A stretch of 64,000 nt of DNA from contig NZ_DS022299.1 of NCBI RefSeq assembly GCF_000153825.1, forward strand, positions 461,216 through 525,215. The letters run 5' to 3'. This DNA comes from Synechococcus sp. RS9916. GTDB taxonomy: Bacteria; Cyanobacteriota; Cyanobacteriia; PCC-6307; Cyanobiaceae. The position numbers and the translations under genes are program-made. Below the pieces are notes generated by a model. That model was not told where the DNA came from and did no database searches. It saw nothing but the letters and a program-made list of their open reading frames with translations. Below, piece after piece: positions 27,004 through 35,632 of the stretch (the first letter of the stretch is position 1; each line of letters begins with the position of its first letter).

Positions 27004-28986
27004 ATGACCGGCGTGACCAGCGAGACTTCCACGATCGAATCGGTGTTGCACGAACAGCGCGTGTTCGAGCCTCCGGCTGCCCTGGCTGCCGACGCCAAGA
27101 TCGGCAGCCTTCAGGCTTATCAGGCCTTGGCGGATGCGGCTGCCAAGGATCCCGATCAGTTCTGGGGGGAGGCCGCCAAGCGCGAGCTGCATTGGTTCCA
27201 ACCGTTCAACACGGTGCTCGACTGGAGTGATGCTCCGTTCGCGAAGTGGTTTGACGGTGGCAAAACCAACCTTTCCTACAACTGCCTCGATCGCCATCTC
27301 GAGGGTCCTCGCGCAGAGAAAACCGCGCTGATCTGGGAAGGCGAGCCCGGTGATGTGCGTCGCTTCACCTACCGGGAGCTTCACGCCGAGGTGTGTCGGG
27401 CTGCCAACGCCTTGAAAGCGATGGGCATTGGCAAGGGTGATCTGGTGGCCCTCTACATGCCGATGATCCCTGAGGCAGCCATTGCGATGCTCGCCTGTGC
27501 CCGGATCGGCGCTCCCCACTCGGTGGTGTTTGGAGGCTTTTCTGCCGAAGCGCTGCGGGATCGTCTGATCGACGGTGAGGCCAAAGCCGTCATCACCGCT
27601 GATGGCGGGTTCCGCAAGGACAAGCCGGTGTCGTTGAAGCCAGCTGTCGATGCCGCCCTGGCTGAAGGGGCCTGCCCCAGTGTTCAGTCTGTGCTTGTGG
27701 TGCAGCGCACCAAGCAGCCGACAGAGATGGCTGAGGGCCGTGATGTGTGGTGGCATGACACCGTGCCCGCTCAGTCGGCGGACTGCCCTGCAGAGGCCAT
27801 GGACAGCGAAGATCGCCTGTTCGTGCTCTACACCTCAGGCTCCACGGGAAAACCCAAGGGTGTTGTGCACACAACAGCCGGGTACAACCTCTGGGCCCAT
27901 CTCACCTTCCAGTGGATCTTCGACATCAAAGAGGACGACGTCTACTGGTGCACCGCTGATGTGGGCTGGATCACCGGTCACAGCTACATCGTCTACGGCC
28001 CACTGTCCAACGGCGCCACGTCGGTGATGTACGAGGGCGCACCCCGTCCTTCCAAGCCGGGGGCGTTCTGGGAGTTGATCCAGAAGCACGGGATCACGAT
28101 CTTCTACACGGCACCTACAGCGATTCGTGCCTTCATGAAGAGCGGTCGTGAGGTGCCTGATCAGTTCGATATGAGCACCCTTCGCTTGCTGGGCACCGTC
28201 GGTGAACCGATCAACCCCGAGGCATGGATGTGGTACCGCGAGGTGATTGGTGGCAATCGCTGTCCCATCGTCGACACCTGGTGGCAGACCGAGACGGGTG
28301 GCGTGATGATCAGTCCTCTTCCTGGAGCGACCCCCACCAAGCCAGGATCTGCCACCCTGCCCTTGCCTGGGATTCAGGCTGATGTGGTGGATGCCGAAGG
28401 CAACAGCTGCAAGGCCGATGAGGGTGGTTACCTCGTGGTGCGCCGTCCCTGGCCGGGGATGATGCGCACTGTGCACGGCAACCCGCAGCGTTTCCGGGAG
28501 AGCTACTGGGAGCACATCCGTCCTGCCGATGGCAGCACTATCTATTTCGCCGGTGATGGAGCCCGTCGCGATAGTGACGGCTACGTCTGGGTGATGGGGC
28601 GTGTGGATGACGTGATCAACGTGTCCGGTCACCGTCTCGGCACCATGGAAATTGAGTCGGCCCTAGTCAGCCATCCGGCTGTGGCTGAGGCTGCCGTCGT
28701 GGGCCGCCCCGACGACCTCAAGGGCGAAGGCATCGTGGCCTTCGTGACCCTTGAATCCGGACGGGACGCCAATGATGCGCTTGTGGCTGAACTGCGGGCA
28801 CACGTGGGTCAGGAGATCGGTCCAATTGCCCGCCCCGATGAAATCCGCTGCAGTGATGCCCTGCCCAAAACCCGCAGCGGCAAGATCATGCGCCGGATTC
28901 TGCGGGCCCTGGCTGCTGGTCAGGAGGTGAGTGGCGACACCAGCACCCTGGAAGATCGCTCAGTTCTCGACAAGCTGCGCGCCTGA
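27004..28986 (+). CDS. acs: Acetyl-CoA synthetase (AMP-forming)
   Basis: A 660-residue AMP-forming acetate:CoA ligase. The AMP-binding motif is [18 protein letters not shown], the acetate pocket is near [19 protein letters not shown], and the C-terminal regulatory Lys lies in [16 protein letters not shown], the site acetylated in other Acs proteins. The hinge region is [18 protein letters not shown]. Length matches the family. The enzyme converts acetate to acetyl-CoA in the cytosol. Confidence 0.96.
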   Translation: MTGVTSETSTIESVLHEQRVFEPPAALAADAKIGSLQAYQALADAAAKDPDQFWGEAAKRELHWFQPFNTVLDWSDAPFAKWFDGGKTNLSYNCLDRHLEGPRAEKTALIWEGEPGDVRRFTYRELHAEVCRAANALKAMGIGKGDLVALYMPMIPEAAIAMLACARIGAPHSVVFGGFSAEALRDRLIDGEAKAVITADGGFRKDKPVSLKPAVDAALAEGACPSVQSVLVVQRTKQPTEMAEGRDVWWHDTVPAQSADCPAEAMDSEDRLFVLYTSGSTGKPKGVVHTTAGYNLWAHLTFQWIFDIKEDDVYWCTADVGWITGHSYIVYGPLSNGATSVMYEGAPRPSKPGAFWELIQKHGITIFYTAPTAIRAFMKSGREVPDQFDMSTLRLLGTVGEPINPEAWMWYREVIGGNRCPIVDTWWQTETGGVMISPLPGATPTKPGSATLPLPGIQADVVDAEGNSCKADEGGYLVVRRPWPGMMRTVHGNPQRFRESYWEHIRPADGSTIYFAGDGARRDSDGYVWVMGRVDDVINVSGHRLGTMEIESALVSHPAVAEAAVVGRPDDLKGEGIVAFVTLESGRDANDALVAELRAHVGQEIGPIARPDEIRCSDALPKTRSGKIMRRILRALAAGQEVSGDTSTLEDRSVLDKLRA

Positions 28987-29006
28987 TGTCTTTGGCCTTA
29001 GTTGCG

Positions 29007-29543
29007 TCACAGGCCCGGAATTTCCGGGCCCATCAGACCAGGATCGGGCCATGAGTTCTCTCCAAACAGGGCATCACCGACGAGCTGAAGCAGCGATTTT
29101 CCCTGCTTCAGCTCTGCCATGGCTGCCCATTCGATTTCGCTCAGTTCTTCGTCCTTGAGGTTCAGTGCCGCCACCAGTTCGCGATATGCAGAACGTTCCT
29201 TGGGATTGATGTCCTGTTGATCGCCTGGATTGCGCGAGACGCCTGCCACCAGACAAGCGATCCTGGCTGCGAGACAACGATCACCATGGGTCGTGAGCGT
29301 GTCGGCGAGGCTGGCAAGAGACTGCAGGTTCAGCCCAGACTGCGTTTCAGCGTTTTGCAAGCCCAGACGTTTGGGTAGATCGAGAAGCAGTTGTTCTTCC
29401 TGCTCTGACACGCTTCCATCACTGCGGGCGATCACTTGGGCGATTTGCAGCAAAGCTGCATGACTTGCGGGTATGACAGACCTTTCAGCCTCATGGCTTG
29501 GTTGATATTGGGTTTCTGTGGATGTTTGGTCAGAATTGTTCAT
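29007..29543 (-). CDS. TerB-like helical protein
   Basis: A 178-residue acidic, all-helical protein. The region from about residue 30 (ALLQIAQVIARSDGSVSEQE) resembles the TerB/tellurite-resistance-like fold, in which IARSDGSVSEQEEQLL is the typical acidic helix-turn. AARIACLVAGVSR and LKDEELSEIEWAAMAELKQG follow. Such proteins bind metals or scaffold in stress responses, but no function is proved here. It is convergent with acs. Confidence 0.7.
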   Translation of the reverse strand: MNNSDQTSTETQYQPSHEAERSVIPASHAALLQIAQVIARSDGSVSEQEEQLLLDLPKRLGLQNAETQSGLNLQSLASLADTLTTHGDRCLAARIACLVAGVSRNPGDQQDINPKERSAYRELVAALNLKDEELSEIEWAAMAELKQGKSLLQLVGDALFGENSWPDPGLMGPEIPGL

Positions 29544-30342
29544 GACGTGTACAGCTGTTCGACTATCTACCCAGCTGAAAGGTAGCCATGCTGACGAGAC
29601 CTTTGATCAACAGGTGCTGACTCTTGATCCTTCTCACCTCCTGTCGACGACAGCTGCCGGCAGCGGCAAATGGGTTCTTGCTCCGTGTGAGCATTAATCA
29701 AAGGGCTGCCAAATTTACGCCAAATAGCTAATGGGCTTGTTCGTTCAATAGACAATAAATTAAAATTGCTAACCTTTAAGCAGGATAAGGAAGATTTAGT
29801 TTGTTCCTCTTTTGTTGACGTGCTGTTCTTTGCTGGGACTCTTTTGTTTCGTCTTTGCAAGTCAATATAAGGTTTCTTTCAGGGCGCTAGAGTCCTCGAT
29901 TGCAGTGCTTTTGATGATTATCAATACCAGCGCATCACTTTCATCCTAGGCTTTATTGGGCATTGCTTGCTCGACTTGATCGTGGTAACTGCAGGGGATG
30001 GTGCCTGCTTTTGGAGGTTGAGTTGCAGGTTTTTAGCATTATTAATGTGTAAAGCCGAAGACGCTGAGGGTCAGGTTTTGTGGCTGTGATGGTGCCAGTG
30101 CTTCAGTGCTGGCTGTGATTAAGCTCGTAGGTGCGCTGCAGTGCTTCAAAATAATCTGAATTGTTATTCGGCATTTGTTTTTGTCTGAAGATTATCTTCG
30201 CTGCATAAATTTATTTGTTGGCCGAAGATTGACTCTCTCTTTGGTGTTGCCATTAAGTTGGACAAGATTTTGCCCCCAAGCCTATGTTTGAGTTCAGTGG
30301 TATGTCTAATGGTGTATAGTGACTTGGGGTTATTTGCCATTA
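29544..30342. other. Gene-poor AT-rich intergenic stretch
   Basis: About 800 bases without a convincing gene. A minus-strand frame at 29567-29860 has poor composition and is rejected. A second minus-strand frame (30164-30340, MANNPKSLYTIRHTT onward) is weak. The composition is AT-richer than the neighbouring housekeeping genes. No tRNA or terminator was recognised. Confidence 0.5.
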
Positions 30343-30741
30343 ATGGAAATTCTGGCAACAGCTTTGATTGTTCTCAACTGTTTTTTTGAGCGTCACGTAG
30401 TCGAATTTGATGGTGACTCAAACAGGATCAAGAGCTTTGCTGTTCCTATGGAGGCAAAGTTGGTCTGGATTTTTGGAAAAGAAGAGAGTTCAGTTCAGTG
30501 GGAGGGTGAAAAGTTTCCCGCTGAATCTGATTTCCCTGTTTCTGTAAAGGTCAATCAGAAAAGAGAGAAAAGTGACCTAGCAGCTAATAGTTCGAGTTTG
30601 GCTGATTCTTTCAAGCTCGATCTGAATCTTGTTGATGGACATTTTCAGGCATCGCGTAGGAGGTTTGATGGGTTTCTTCGAACTACTGAAGATAGAGGTA
30701 GCTGCGTTGTGGAGACGATTGAAAAGAGAGACTTTGATTGA
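30343..30741 (+). CDS. Hypothetical protein with hydrophobic N-terminus
   Basis: A 132-residue unrecognised protein. It starts MEILATALIVLNCFFERHVV, a short hydrophobic stretch that may anchor or export it. A beta-rich middle (FDGDSNRIKSFAVPMEAKLV, then WIFGKEESSVQWEGEK) is followed by a polar, serine-rich segment and a C-terminus with RRFDGFLRTTEDRGSC. ATG 30343 is the first that gives a plausible N-terminus. It is isolated in a gene-poor region. Confidence 0.5.
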   Translation: MEILATALIVLNCFFERHVVEFDGDSNRIKSFAVPMEAKLVWIFGKEESSVQWEGEKFPAESDFPVSVKVNQKREKSDLAANSSSLADSFKLDLNLVDGHFQASRRRFDGFLRTTEDRGSCVVETIEKRDFD

Positions 30742-31220
30742 ATGAAGAAGCTGAGTTTAAAACTTCTTTAGGGCTCTGTTTCCCTGCTTGATCCAGGGTG
30801 GCTGGCCCTTGGTCACACCTCACCTGTTCGCTAGCAGATCGAATGGATTGTCTTTTCAAAACGATGCAAGCCTTTCATCATGCGCTCTAGGGCTTCATTG
30901 ATATTGCTATACAGCACTTGGATTTAGTTATGGATGACTGCAATGGGCTGGGTCCAGTCTGTCAAAGAGTCCCTCAGTAGTGACGAGATACGCTTCTGAA
31001 TAACTTGAGGCTAAAACGGCCTTTTGAGCTGGTCGATTGAATGGGTGCTGACTTTGATGGTTGGAACTGGACATTGGCTGCCCGAGTTCTTCGGAGCCCT
31101 TGCGATTGGCATGTCTTGATGTTCATTCTGGTGACTGGATCCGACAGCGAGAGTATTGTTTCACTTCAGCCGTGAAAAATTATGGATGTCTATTGCGAGA
31201 TCGCTCCAAGTAGTTAGCTC
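30742..31220. other. Intergenic stretch, nothing supported
   Basis: About 480 bases with only very short frames (for example 26 codons at about 31041, MGADFDGWNW onward). No hairpin terminator or RNA gene was recognised. It is AT-rich and probably contains promoters for flanking small genes. Confidence 0.45.
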
Positions 31221-31439
31221 TTACTCGACGCTATTAGAGCAGTCTTGAATGTTGTTGATCGAGACAAGGTTCGTTGAGTTTGCTTTGCTTCTGGCGCAGC
31301 TAAGAACCTTTTCAGCGCCAGCCTTGCGGTTGGCCTTTCCATTAACTGAGTGTGAGCTCAAGAAGAGAGCAATCCAAAATGCGGCACCCAATATGTTGAT
31401 CAATAGTGTTTTGTTAGGCACGAAAGGAGTTTTGGACAT
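31221..31439 (-). CDS. Small membrane or secreted protein
   Basis: A 72-residue protein with a hydrophobic N-terminal helix (TLLINILGAAFWIALFLSSH) preceded by a basic MSKTPFVPNK, so either a signal anchor or an uncleaved signal. The mature part is basic, then carries two cysteines (KVLSCARSKAN and IQDCSNSVE). The plus-strand frame over the same region is judged a shadow. Function unknown. Confidence 0.45.
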   Translation of the reverse strand: MSKTPFVPNKTLLINILGAAFWIALFLSSHSVNGKANRKAGAEKVLSCARSKANSTNLVSINNIQDCSNSVE

Positions 31440-31522
31440 TTCTTCATTTTATACAGCTTTCATCTTGGCCGGCTGTGGGCCCTGTGGGATCCCCCAGTAC
31501 TGGCGCTTTCAGGGCTTAAGGG

Positions 31523-31642
31523 ATGATTTGTGTGGGGTTGGTTGTAGCGTTTGCTTCTCTGGCTGCCTGGAGAAATCAAAAGGGTATGAAGATGGTCCTC
31601 CTCATGTTTCGTGAAGGCATAGGGCTCTCGAGGGGGTTTTGA
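31523..31642 (+). CDS. Possible 39-residue membrane peptide
   Basis: A short frame: MICVGLVVAFASLAAW is a hydrophobic helix, followed by RNQKGMKMVLLMFREG and a basic end. It sits in the gene-poor region between the secreted protein and the W-W/LFEEF small gene. Only the hydrophobic start and an ATG support it. Confidence 0.22.
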   Translation: MICVGLVVAFASLAAWRNQKGMKMVLLMFREGIGLSRGF

Positions 31643-31750
31643 TCCTGTGCCGTCACGAGTGCCTGGGTGTTATTTGCTACTTACTGGCTGTAAGCAGTTG
31701 TTGGCAGCTGTTTTGTTGATACCTATAAAGAGAGCAAAGAGCGAGGTGAA

Positions 31751-31912
31751 ATGGGCATTCCGACGAATTGGACCGAGGAAGATACCAGCAAGTTCGAGGC
31801 TTGGTGGCAGGCTCGACTTAGGCAGCTCATCAAAGATCAAAAATTGCCTTCTGCCATTGCATTGTTTGAGGAGTTTGAGCTTGAGCAAAAGTTGAATATC
31901 AATAAGCTTTAA
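31751..31912 (+). CDS. 53-residue small protein, WW/LFEEF family, copy 1
   Basis: A short gene below the usual cut-off. It reads MGIPTNWTEEDTSKFEAWW, then QARLRQLIKDQKLPSAIALF, then EEFELEQKLNINKL and TAA. It is paralogous to the 55-residue protein at 32623-32790. They share a Trp followed by acidic residues, a WW pair, a basic/leucine helix and LFEEF(E/D)L(E/D), at the same spacing. The conservation of a tandem pair, at protein level with diverged DNA, is good evidence that both are translated. No known domain is recognised. Confidence 0.62.
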   Translation: MGIPTNWTEEDTSKFEAWWQARLRQLIKDQKLPSAIALFEEFELEQKLNINKL

Positions 31913-32016
31913 ACTGCTTGTTGTCTGAAGGTTGCATTCCGCATGTGCTCAATGAGCCTTCCTGCGTAGTTTCGCCGCTTGCAGGTCGCACATCGGCTCT
32001 TTTTGGTGTTTAGCAC
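31909..32016 (-). CDS. Possible 35-residue CxxC peptide
   Basis: A GTG-started frame reading MLNTKKSRCATCKRRNYAGR, then LIEHMRNATFRQQAV and TAA. A single CATC motif in a basic peptide recalls half a zinc ribbon. Its stop overlaps the end of the convergent 53-residue gene by 4 bp. Start and reality are both uncertain. Confidence 0.3.
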   Translation of the reverse strand: MLNTKKSRCATCKRRNYAGRLIEHMRNATFRQQAV

Positions 32017-32157
32017 TGTCGAAGGCGAGTCGTGTGAATGGACTTCTAGGGGGCTTGGGGGGTCTCTTTGGTTTTGTAAGAGGTGGCTCCTCTGTGTCTC
32101 ACTGGCTGTAAGAATGCCAATGGCATGGATTGATCCTTTCTCGCGCAGAAGACAGTA

Positions 32158-32463
32158 ATGGCGGTGATGATTCTGATCTTTCTTCTGATGGTCGTAGGGT
32201 TCTGCGTAGCCCTGGCGACATCCCTATTGATTCTGTATTTGGGTTGGCGCGTCGGTCCCAGGTTTCGGAAAGATGCTGTTTTTTGCTTCCTGTTGATCGT
32301 TTTTGGCGTCTCTTTCTGGGTTGTTGTGCTGTCGCTCTTGTTTGATCCAATGGTTGGGACCGGTGCCGACTTTGTGCTGTGGCTGATTTATTCGGCTTTA
32401 GTTGGTGCTACACCATTGGCCGCATTTCCTGGACTGTTCTTGTACGGCTCCGGCAGGAGATAA
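32158..32463 (+). CDS. Small integral membrane protein
   Basis: A 101-residue hydrophobic protein with three likely transmembrane helices (about 2-27, 40-62 and 70-95). The first is MAVMILIFLLMVVGFCVALA, the second contains FLLIVFGVSFWVVVLSLLF, and a short RVGPRFRKD cytoplasmic-type loop lies between them. It ends LYGSGRR. An ATG at 32167 is an alternative start. It stands alone in the gene-poor region; no family recognised. Confidence 0.6.
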   Translation: MAVMILIFLLMVVGFCVALATSLLILYLGWRVGPRFRKDAVFCFLLIVFGVSFWVVVLSLLFDPMVGTGADFVLWLIYSALVGATPLAAFPGLFLYGSGRR

Positions 32464-32622
32464 AGCCTGTTTTTGGAGGGGCTTGGTGGGTTTTGCTAAG
32501 AGCTTTACCGATTGGCAATAAGAAATAATCGTTAAAGTGCATCATTTGATAGTTCTTTGTGTTCCCAGTAAAGAGCCAGTGGGCCTAGTGGGCTTTAGAA
32601 AAGCTCAAGCATTGAATATTGA

Positions 32623-32790
32623 ATGACTTTTCAGAGTTGGGATGAGAAGCAGTCTCGGTGCCTAAGGGGGTGGTGGCGAAATCTTATCAATGAACTTCTG
32701 ATTGAGGGGAGGGATAAAGATGCTGTTGCTCTATTCGAGGAGTTTGATCTCGACAGTGATTTGAAGAATGAGGTCTTCAAAATGATCTAG
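32623..32790 (+). CDS. 55-residue small protein, WW/LFEEF family, copy 2
   Basis: The second member of the pair with 31751-31912. It reads MTFQSWDEKQSRCLRGWW, then RNLINELLIEGRDKDAVALF, then EEFDLDSDLKNEVFKMI and TAG. Shared features are Trp6/7, the WW pair at about residues 18-19, an amphipathic helix, and AVALFEEFDL versus AIALFEEFEL. It lies downstream of the small membrane protein on the same strand. Confidence 0.6.
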   Translation: MTFQSWDEKQSRCLRGWWRNLINELLIEGRDKDAVALFEEFDLDSDLKNEVFKMI

Positions 32791-32852
32791 TTGATTGAAA
32801 CGAGCTTGAGTGATGAGGAGGTGTTTGGTGAACCCAAGGCCAGTTCCGTGAT

Positions 32853-33602
32853 CTATCCGGAGGCCGTCGTGCCGGTGACCGCCCAGGACGTGATCAACTG
32901 CTGAAGCTGTTCCACCTGTTGCTGTCGCTCGCTGCCTTCTGCCCAGTCGCCAAGAAATTGGCGACGAAGCCCGGCACTGGCAGGCGTGAGGTGATCCCCT
33001 GGCAAGTGCAGGAGCTGTGATCCATCGCCGTTGCGCGATTGCAAGGCTTTGACCAGCTCTAGGCTCTGGTCGAGTTGGTCATCGCCGAAGCGCACCACCA
33101 GATTGTGCGCCTGGTGGTAGTGGCAAGCGATCAGGCGAAGGGTTTCCTGGGGACTTGGGCTGAATTCCGTACTCACTCCCAGGCTTGGGGCCACCACTCC
33201 CAGCAGAGGAATGGATTGATCGGCGGTGAAATTGTTGAAACTGAGGGCCACCAGGCCATGGCATCCCCGCCCACCATCCGGTGCCAGGAGGTGCAGTTTG
33301 CAGCCCAGGCTGTGGCCAAGCCGAAGTGGCACTAGCCGTGAGCCAATGCGCTCCTGCAACGTTGTTCGGCATTGGCGCATGGCGTTCCAGGCTTGCCGCG
33401 CCTGGAGCTGGTGGTCAAAACCAGGCACATAGCTCCAGGCATGCACGGCGAGACCGCTGTGGACTAGTCCTTCGAGCAGGCGCCGATAACTGATATGGGG
33501 TGTGGCGGCCAGATAGCTGCCACCAACAAACTCAACCACGCCTTGCACTTGCTGGCGGGGCCAGAGCGTCCAGCACTCACCGCATCGTCGCCAGCTGCTC
33601 AT
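32853..33602 (-). CDS. DUF1350 alpha/beta-hydrolase-like protein
   Basis: A 249-residue protein of the cyanobacterial/plastid DUF1350 family, an alpha/beta-hydrolase fold. The nucleophile elbow is GHSLGCKLHLL; GVVEFVGGSYLAATPHISYR near the N-terminus is typical of the family. FNNFTADQSIPLLG is also conserved. No substrate is known. Its ATG overlaps the stop of the upstream PrxQ gene by 4 bp, so the two are likely co-translated. Confidence 0.85.
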   Translation of the reverse strand: MSSWRRCGECWTLWPRQQVQGVVEFVGGSYLAATPHISYRRLLEGLVHSGLAVHAWSYVPGFDHQLQARQAWNAMRQCRTTLQERIGSRLVPLRLGHSLGCKLHLLAPDGGRGCHGLVALSFNNFTADQSIPLLGVVAPSLGVSTEFSPSPQETLRLIACHYHQAHNLVVRFGDDQLDQSLELVKALQSRNGDGSQLLHLPGDHLTPASAGLRRQFLGDWAEGSERQQQVEQLQQLITSWAVTGTTASG

Positions 33603-34060
33603 GCCTGCGTGCGAAGAGAGCGCAGCACCTGCAGGGCCTCTCGCACATGGGCTGGCCCATCCAGCAGGTTGTTGAACACGTGGCGAATCACCCCGTTGCC
33701 ATCGATCACGTAGGTCACGCGAGAAGGCAGCAGACCCAGGGTCTTGGGCACGCCAAATGCACGGCGAAGGGCCTGATCTCCGTCGCTCAGAAGGGGGAAG
33801 GGCAATTGATGGCGTGTTGCGAAGCGCCGATGACTGACGGCGTCATCCCCACTGACGCCCCATACCTCAGCACCCAGGTTTTGCAGTTCGCTGTGGGAAT
33901 CGCGAAAGCCACAGGCTTCCGCTGTGCATCCAGGGGTGTCGTCTTTGGGATAAAAAAACATCACCAGAGGTGTGCCATTGCGTTCGCCGACCGCACAGCG
34001 CTTGCCGTCATGGTCCTCAAGCTGAAGGGAGGGTGCGCGGTCACCAACGCTGAGGGCCAT
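33599..34060 (-). CDS. Peroxiredoxin of the PrxQ/BCP type
   Basis: A 153-residue thiol peroxidase that reduces hydrogen peroxide and organic peroxides using thioredoxin. The active site reads FYPKDDTPGCTAEACGFRD, with the peroxidatic Cys and the resolving Cys five residues later, the PrxQ spacing. ATG 34060 (MALSVGDRAPSLQLEDHDG) is chosen. The frame extends to 34141 with a hydrophobic HHFLGLPLQLAC stretch, so a longer form with a signal-like N-terminus cannot be excluded. It is co-directional with the DUF1350 gene. Confidence 0.9.
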   Translation of the reverse strand: MALSVGDRAPSLQLEDHDGKRCAVGERNGTPLVMFFYPKDDTPGCTAEACGFRDSHSELQNLGAEVWGVSGDDAVSHRRFATRHQLPFPLLSDGDQALRRAFGVPKTLGLLPSRVTYVIDGNGVIRHVFNNLLDGPAHVREALQVLRSLRTQA

Positions 34061-34143
34061 CGAGGAGCAAGCCAATTGGAGCGGCAACCCTAGGAAGTGG
34101 TGGAGAAGAGCGGAGAATGGGCGAATCAAGGGGATGTGCACGC

Positions 34144-35097
34144 ATGGAAAACCAGTCGGTGCCTGGTCAGCTTGATCTGCTCTCGCTCACCGGATATCAA
34201 CCCGCTCCCACTCCCCGGGATCAGGAAGCCCCAGCTCCGGTGGTCGATGAACGCCCACTTGAGCCAGAGATTGCGCTTGAGCCTGAGACTCCGCCTGAAC
34301 CAGCGTCCCCAGAGGTTCAACAAGAAGCGTCCGACGATCAATCCCCGGACCGCCGCTCGGCTTCTGAAGCCTCCTCATCTCCTGAGGTCGGGGCGTCACC
34401 CCGCACCCTGCTGATTCTCGACACGGAAACCACTGGCCTTGATCCCGAAACGGAGCATTGCCTTGAGGTCGGCGCGATCCTGTTTGACGTTCCGAGTCGC
34501 CAAGTGTTGGCCCAGCAGTCTTTTCTGCTCCCCGTGCAGGCCAATGCCGCTGAACCGATTAATCGCATCCCGGCGGCGGTCACCCGCCTCGCGCAGCCCT
34601 GGGAAGCGGCTCTGGCCTACTTCCAATCGCTGTTGGATGCCGCGGAGGTGCTGGTGGCCCACAACGCTGCTTTCGATCGCCAGTGGTTTGGCCGTGGATG
34701 CCTTCCTTCCACTGCGAAGCCCTGGCTCTGCAGCATGGACGACATGCGCTGGCCAAAGAATCGTCAGTTGCGCGCCCGTCCTTCAGTGCGTGATCTGGCG
34801 TTGGCCTACGAGGTTCCGGTCTGGGCTGCCCACCGTGCTCTCACCGATTGCATCTATATCGCGGAGGTGTTTCGCCGTTGCGAAGATCTCGAGCAGCGTC
34901 TGGTTCATGGCCTGGAGCCGCGCTTTCTGTTTAAAGCGCAGGTGAGCTACGACCAGCGCCACCTGGCCCGTGAGGCTGGATTCCGTTGGAACGATCCTGT
35001 GCCTGGGGCCTGGACTCGCCGCCTGAGTGTGCGTGAGGCCAAGGAGCTTGGGTTTGCGGTGGAAGACCTGGGTGAGGCCTTGCCCTTGGCCTCCTGA
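34144..35097 (+). CDS. DnaQ-like 3'-5' exonuclease with long acidic linker
   Basis: A 317-residue DEDDh exonuclease. The catalytic motifs are ILDTETTGLDPETE (Exo I), VAHNAAFDRQWF (Exo II) and AAHRALTDCIY (Exo III). Before the nuclease (about 90-265) there is a low-complexity N-terminal region of about 85 residues rich in Pro, Glu and Ala, repeating EP/PE pairs. It may act as a tether. Such stand-alone proteins act in proofreading or DNA repair, but the partner is unknown. ATG 34144 begins MENQSVPGQLDLLS. Confidence 0.86.
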   Translation: MENQSVPGQLDLLSLTGYQPAPTPRDQEAPAPVVDERPLEPEIALEPETPPEPASPEVQQEASDDQSPDRRSASEASSSPEVGASPRTLLILDTETTGLDPETEHCLEVGAILFDVPSRQVLAQQSFLLPVQANAAEPINRIPAAVTRLAQPWEAALAYFQSLLDAAEVLVAHNAAFDRQWFGRGCLPSTAKPWLCSMDDMRWPKNRQLRARPSVRDLALAYEVPVWAAHRALTDCIYIAEVFRRCEDLEQRLVHGLEPRFLFKAQVSYDQRHLAREAGFRWNDPVPGAWTRRLSVREAKELGFAVEDLGEALPLAS

Positions 35098-35179
35098 ACG
35101 AGCGATGGATTTGCTTCATCAGTTGGAAGCCTCTTCGCAGGTTTGAGCGAGTCGCGCCTGTCGTCTTCAGGCTGGTGGC

Positions 35180-35500
35180 ATGGCAGCGCTCCCTCGCAAA
35201 ATTCATCGGCGCCGCAAGACCGCGGACCCGCAAGCCATCCATCGGGATTTGCCGCGGATGCGTTTGATGGCCTGGCAGCGGGTGCGCACCTGGGCTCGCT
35301 TGATTCGGGAAGCTGAGCAGCTGTGGCATGTGGACGTGCGAGAGCTCAAGCGGTTGGGCGCCTTGGAGCTCTCGCAAATTCTTGGGGAAATTCCTCCGTG
35401 CCAGCGCCAACGGGTGAACCGTTGGTTGAAGGGATATGCGGCAGCGACACGGCTACAAGCAAGTGATGATGCACCTCCTGCATCAAGGCCTTCCAAATAA
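35180..35500 (+). CDS. Basic helical hypothetical protein
   Basis: A 106-residue, highly basic and helical protein (MAALPRKIHRRRKTADPQAI, then MRLMAWQRVRTWARLIREAE). The middle ELKRLGALELSQILGEIPPC and RQRVNRWLKGYAAA look like a small helical domain. It could bind nucleic acid given its charge, but no motif is decisive. It lies between the exonuclease and pstS on the same strand. Its stop is 132 bp before the pstS start. Confidence 0.6.
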   Translation: MAALPRKIHRRRKTADPQAIHRDLPRMRLMAWQRVRTWARLIREAEQLWHVDVRELKRLGALELSQILGEIPPCQRQRVNRWLKGYAAATRLQASDDAPPASRPSK

Positions 35501-35551
35501 TCACCGTCCAATTCTTAGTAAAGGTAGCATTAATAAAGGTTGCCAAATAAT
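35493..35551 (+). repeat. Direct repeats in the pstS promoter region
   Basis: Two pairs of direct repeats. TTAGTAAAGGT (35515-35525) and TTAATAAAGGT (35530-35540) have 10/11 identity at a 15-bp period. They are flanked by CCAAATAAT at 35493-35501 and again at 35543-35551, exactly 50 bp apart. On the minus strand the inner pair reads ACCTTTAYTAA, recalling the cyanobacterial Pho box core but with a different period. Likely binding sites for PhoB and/or PtrA. Confidence 0.5.
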
Positions 35552-35632
35552 AGTCAGCTCTTAAATCATCCCTAACGACCATGGGGGTGTTTCCCCGTTA
35601 TTGATTGGAGGCCGATTTGATTAAGGCTTGCC

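Noticed and set aside
29567-29860. 97-residue minus-strand frame in the gene-poor region
   Set aside because: Arg/Ser/Gln-rich without a hydrophobic core or signal peptide; judged random.
31249-31614. 121-residue plus-strand frame with a Cys-rich end
   Set aside because: First half mirrors the better-supported secreted protein on the minus strand; the Cys-rich end alone is insufficient for a bacteriocin call.
35583-35600. Small GGGG/CCCC hairpin in the pstS leader
   Set aside because: Only a 4-bp stem and no U-tract; too weak to call.
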